From Lingula anatina (taxonomy: Eukaryota; Brachiopoda; Lingulata; Lingulida; Lingulidae), in NCBI RefSeq assembly GCF_001039355.2, contig NW_019775772.1, positions 155,042 to 219,041 on the forward strand: a stretch of 64,000 nucleotides of DNA, given 5' to 3'. A program made the translations under genes and the position numbers. Below, in pieces: positions 59,347 to 64,000 of this stretch. The first letter of the stretch is position 1. Each line of letters begins with the position of its first letter. The notes under the pieces were generated by a model. The model saw only the letters and a program-made list of their open reading frames with translations. It was not told where the DNA came from and ran no database searches.

Positions 59347-62300
59347 TTACCGCCCTGTTTGCAGAGATGGGTTCAACAGAACGGCGAGATGTGGGTATTT
59401 TTCACGCAGAATGGTGCACAAGTGACGCATAGGCTCCTTTTCTGGAGAACATTTAAGCAGTCTTTTCAGTAATTCGTAGCACCTGTCTTTCCTAAGATGT
59501 GTATTCCGAATAACATCCATGTCATCTATACCCAGAACCTTCTTTTCAAAAAGGTAGGACAAGATGTCTCTAGGCTCGAGGTAATCTTCAATTTTTGTCC
59601 AATTTTCTGTTAGCTTCTCGAATTGTCTTGCAGTTTCTTGGGGCTCCTAAAATGAGATATTCACTGTAAAAACAAAATAAAATGGTCTTTGGCAGCAGAC
59701 CAACATGTTTTGTATATCTAACATTTCATATTTTTGTTACGATTTTAACAATTTAGCATTAAAAGTTTTTCATAATGTTCATCGTACTACATGTTGTTCT
59801 TCACATACCAGGATTTATAGTTTGTTGGAAATGTACATACATATAGCTACTATATGAATACAGCATGCGACGAATACTTTTCAACTGTCGGGTCATAAAA
59901 ATTCCACAAAACAATTTGGAAAAAACTTTTTTTATTAACTTAAATTTGTAGGTTTTGATCGAAAAGTGGCTGTATCATGCATTGTAACTGTAAAGTGAAA
60001 ATAACAGAATAGCACACTCTCTCATGCTATCAAAGTAAGATTTAAAGAACTTGGCATTAATGCTGGCCATCATACATATATTTAGGACTATGACCACTGT
60101 CATACAAATGGCATTAACTTAATTGAATTATAAATAATAATTGGTTACCTTGCCAGAGTGCAGGTAGACCTTCATCTTTGAAGCTGCGACACATTTACAA
60201 ACAGCAGATATTCCCTTGGGAATACTCTCAAATAACTCGAGCCCAGATTTGTTGTCACCCAGATGGTACATATGAACGTGACCCTATAGATAAAACAATA
60301 GTAATGTGCCTTTGTTTCGGAATTACTCTACCTGTTTCTATTGTTACCCTTACCTGACCAAAATAAAGATTAGATGCTCTTGATGCTTAATCAACAGCTT
60401 AATCAATAACACTTGCTCACCTTTTCAAAGCCAAGCATTTTACCATTAAATACATTTATATGAGTTGTTTCTTCACTATAGACCATCAATCTTAAATACA
60501 AGTGAGAGAACTTGCTCACCATTGCCTCCCACATACAAGTGCATTTGTCTTGTAGCTGACAGACTAGTCCCACGGAATATTTCTGCCCAGGGAAATTTGT
60601 AATGCATATATAACTCAGTTGTTTGTGAAGATTAGCGAAGACCTCGTAAGTTTGCTGTTTTATGGCGCCTGCTGGTAAATAAGGGTTTGTACGTGTAGTA
60701 AACAAAATCACGTTTTGTGTAATAATGGATTTCATCTCAAGTTTGTACTTCATTCCTGTGGATGGCTCTGTAAAGACAGCAAAATCAGAGAACACATTTT
60801 GCCGAAATCTTCTGTCAGTGAAATTGATGTCATCGCTCATTTTAAGCAGAGTAGAAGTAAGCCTCCAGAATATTGGCTTTGGTTCAAATTCTTCAAAGTC
60901 CAAACCAAACGTAATTTCTCTTCCTGGCAAAGTTTTCCAAAGACTGTCTCTGTCTTCTTGGCTAGCGTTTTTCAACTGAGATGGCACGAGATAGTACGGG
61001 CTGCCAGGGACCTTAACGATTAAGGGACTTTCTTCAAGAAGTTTACCACAAATGTTTTTTAAATGTTTTGTTTCTTTAAATGCCAGTGATTGGCACTTAG
61101 AAAGGGTCTCGATTCTACGGTTTAATGCCTGATCCATAGTACTTTCACTTAAGATCCCTATCTTCTTTTCTTTTCTCTCTATCATTTTTAGAATTTCCAA
61201 AAACAAATCAACAAACCATGACTGTCCATGACGCAAAACGACAAACCGTGTTCGACAATCGCCACATGCATTATCGTGACAATAAATATCTCCCCTTTTG
61301 TTGAAATATTCAACAAAATGTTCAAATTCGTCCTCAGATTTAACGACGCCGTTCTTAATGACAACGTCTGCCAGATCTGTTTTCTTTATTATTGGAGATA
61401 ACTCTGGCATGATTTTTGAAAATTTAAGCCATTTGATCTGGACTTTTTGCGTTTCTAAAACAGCAATTCTTGCAATTTGCTCCCTGAGACTTTTTCCTTC
61501 TACGTCCCTCTTGCACTGTCCCGAATTCTCTACTTCAAATATCAGAGAACCCTCATTCCAGGAAATGTATTTGTCGAGACCTTCTGTTTTAAAAAATTGT
61601 GTCAATTTCTTGGAAATCGTTTGTCTGATCTCCTTATCCACACTGTCCCTGTGTGTCCCAACAATGAAGATAGGTTTGTGATTTTTTTTAGTTTCAGGCA
61701 AAGACATATGAGCCAACACGCAGTTTAACCAATAGCGAAGCTTTTTGAATTGCACGCGCAGTTCGTTGTCGTCTTTAAGTCTTTTGGCTTCTTCAAAGTT
61801 AAATACAATGATGTAAACTGCGTTCTTTGGCATGAATAAATGATGGAAATAATGATATTCTTCTTGTCCTCCACAGTCAAATAACACAAACTTAATATGC
61901 ATGCCTGAAACTCCATTCTCATAATTTGATTTTGCCAGTCTTATTTTGGTTAGATCAATACCCGTTGTCATTGCTTGTTTCATCTGCCAAAAGCCCCACA
62001 CCTCGAATGCAGCAACTATACCAACAGACAACAACTGATCTAAAATATATTCTCCAGGAAGAAAAGCGACCTTCCAGTTCATTAAATAAACCAGTCCGAC
62101 ACCTAGAACAAAGCCCAGTGCCCTTCGTATATAGAAAGGCAAATCGTACACTTTTGCAAGAGACCGTCCAATGAGCATCACTGCCGTGTGCTCTAGCATA
62201 GCACTGCTAAAACAAGCCAAGAAGATAATCATATAATGATGGACATGCTTTTCCGCATACCATAAAATGAGACAATGTAAAACATAAGAACACACGATAA

Positions 62301-63459
62301 TTGCTATAATATAAATGAGCAATCCAATGTAAAACCGCCTCCGCATTAGGTTTGTTGACATGTATTTGCATATATAGACACCAACAACAGCCCCTGTCCA
62401 TGTTAAAATAGCAAGTATCAATCGCTCGTGGTTGTACATATTTAAATACTTTTCTTGTGTTAAAATCTGAAAAAAGAGGGCGATTGCGATATTTGAGACA
62501 GTGACTTGGGGCAAAACTTTAATTAAAATTTGCTTAATGTTTCGTTTCTCGTGGCATAATTTGGCATGAAACACATGGCATGAAAACAATGTAAGGCTGA
62601 CAATCAGAAACACAGTTAGCGCATGATTAAAGTCATGGACCCATTCATAGAGCATATTTGAAATAATTGAGAAAAAGTTAAGAATACTACCTTGACTTTT
62701 GAGGCAGACAAAGCTGAAGACCAATAAGGTTCCCGCCCTACACCCAAATCCTAACACGAACCCTACCACCAACCCACAACAAAGAACGCCAAGTTGGAAT
62801 TCTAAGAACAAGTCTGGGTTGTCTATTCTCTGTTGCATATTGCTGTCAGCGTATAGAAATTCGATACAGGCATATCTGTAAAATATACTGAGAGCTACAC
62901 CTTCGCCATATCTGATACCCATGGGTAGGTTGCCAGAAAACCAAAGGGTAGAGAAGAGGCACCCCATGATTTTCAAAGAACATAACCCAACAGGAGCGAA
63001 AGCAAAAGCAACACATATGCATAGCAATCCAAATACAAGTTTGACATGTTGATCAAATGATGATCCGTGATCAACTGCTAGAGAAGCAGAATTATCAGTC
63101 ATTTGCACTGTAAGGTAACTAGCTGCATATTGCTGTTCATTTTCAGGGTCCTTAACATCTTCCCAAGTGTCCGTTACGGCGGCAGTTTCCACGTGGTGCT
63201 TTTCATTTCCTCGAGTAGTATTGTGACTTTTTACGAAATCTTTTCCTCTGAAATAGCGTTGCAGGGATGTCTTTCCAACACCAGAATCTCCCAGGAATAA
63301 TATTTTACAAGATTCCAAATCAATTTGCCCCTCTTGCATGCTCCATTCATATTTGTGACGCAGATCTGCACTTCTCCCAATGATCCTCCTGCTTAACGTC
63401 CCAGTACTTGCTCCCCATGGTCTGAACTTGTCGACTTGTACTTCTTTTACGTTCTCCAT
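59347..63459 (-). CDS. Membrane-inserted ROC GTPase - COR - CARD protein (copy 2, no peptidase)
   Basis: Tandem paralogue of the upstream-numbered neighbour, in the same orientation. Exons: 63459-60520, 60283-60149, 59646-59347; 1,124 residues if the in-frame stop at 59347-59349 is used. The start is set at the Met of MENVKEV, matching copy 1; an ATG nine codons earlier (63486) is also in frame. P-loop GDSGVGKT is at 57-64, the multi-helix membrane block about 141-495, TTGIDL (switch I-like) near 498-503, DCGGQ at 528-532 and THRD at 602-605, then COR and a CARD (SYLFEKKVL to REKYPHLAVLL). Exon 1 could extend to a second GTGAGC donor at 60420, adding 33 residues in frame. No peptidase exon is seen downstream as far as 55 kb. 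A GTAAGA donor overlaps the stop, so further splicing cannot be excluded. By eye about three quarters of residues match copy 1. The role is inferred as in copy 1. Confidence 0.78.
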
Positions 63460-63602
63460 TCTGGTGTTAATCAAATATTGGTACATAGATGCACACGACT
63501 ACGGAATTGTGAAGCTGTCAAACGTGACCTAAACGATTGATGTGATGTGAGTTTTTCCAATATGTTTAGTTTGAAAACATAAAATAAAACAATGTGGAAA
63601 AT

Positions 63603-64000
63603 ATTGTTCTTTCCTGGAGGGTTGTCGTAGAATCGTATTTTCCCCACAACAACGATGGTCGTTTGTTTGTTAAAGTTAAGATATGATCCGTGGGGTTGTT
63701 GTCATCAGTCCGATAAAACGACAAGGCTTTCCATAGTTGCCATGTGTACATTTGTCTGTCAAATGCATCAGACTATGAGATTACTAAAAAAAACAATAGT
63801 CCTATACCGTTCCGTTTCTTACTTGTAATTCTACCAATACCACAAGACGTGTCTGTTTCGTCAACGGTCTTTAGCTGTCCCGATCTGAATGCAGAGATGC
63901 ATTACTGACCTCAGCAGTTTGTTGAAATGCCGTCACGTCCTCGAATATTGTCGACGAAGACGTGAGCTTTAAAGAAAAAGTGAACGGTGTTAAATGGCAG
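63603..64000. repeat. Third copy of the ROC-gene 5' flank (cut by window end)
   Basis: Upstream of ROC copy 2, the sequence repeats the blocks of 53605-54000 in the same order and orientation, including CAAGACGTGTCTGTTTC and GTCGACGAAGACGTGAGC. This shows the paralogues were duplicated with their upstream region. It continues past base 64000. Promoter function is inferred from position only. Confidence 0.7.

Noticed and set aside
60421-60519. Extension of ROC copy 2 exon 1 to the second GTGAGC donor at 60420
   Set aside because: In frame and possible, but copy 1 has lost that donor (GTGGGC) and has a stop in the same stretch, so the first donor is preferred.

Overview
The window is animal nuclear DNA: intron-rich genes with GT/AG junctions, long AT-rich non-coding stretches, many microsatellites and several families of short inverted-repeat elements. 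The gene set (a two-unit GH31 disaccharidase, an HMBOX1 homeobox gene, a multi-TIR/SAM protein, ROC-COR proteins with CARD) fits a marine invertebrate, most likely a lophotrochozoan such as a mollusc. This is inference; the species cannot be read from the sequence. All gene models below were built by hand by matching donor/acceptor sites and codon phase.

Layout. (1) 1-19722, minus: a sucrase-isomaltase/maltase-glucoamylase-like type II membrane glycosidase with two trefoil+GH31 units. 34 exons were placed, giving 1,511 codons before the window edge cuts the second catalytic domain. A complete five-exon protein-kinase gene (5078-7259, same strand) lies inside one intron of it. (2) 22566-30529, minus: a four-exon gene for an 815-residue protein with an acidic N-terminus, then TIR-SAM-TIR-TIR. 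(3) 35272-40261, plus: HMBOX1, six exons, 407 residues. Next to its exon 2 acceptor is a 30-bp minisatellite made of ten copies of the splice acceptor itself. (4) 46645-53456 and 59347-63459, minus: two tandem paralogues of a striking protein. A ROC-type GTPase domain is interrupted, between the P-loop and switch I, by about 400 residues of membrane-spanning sequence. COR and CARD domains follow and, in the first copy only, a trypsin-like serine peptidase. The first copy reads as one 1,599-residue chain across five phase-compatible exons.

How they fit together. The glycosidase is a digestive or brush-border type enzyme and HMBOX1 is a transcription factor. The TIR protein and the two ROC-COR-CARD proteins look like innate immune or cell-death signalling components. 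The best candidate for an undescribed system is the membrane-inserted GTPase-COR-CARD-protease protein and its protease-less neighbour.

Non-coding content. Three MITE-like inverted-repeat families (one with a clean 5-bp target-site duplication), a probable fourth element, a dispersed repeat present twice, tandem repeats at 55.4-57.1 kb, a duplicated 5' flank upstream of the ROC genes, and an assembly artefact (a single N between two 162-bp direct copies at 41202-41526). No tRNA, rRNA or CRISPR was recognised.
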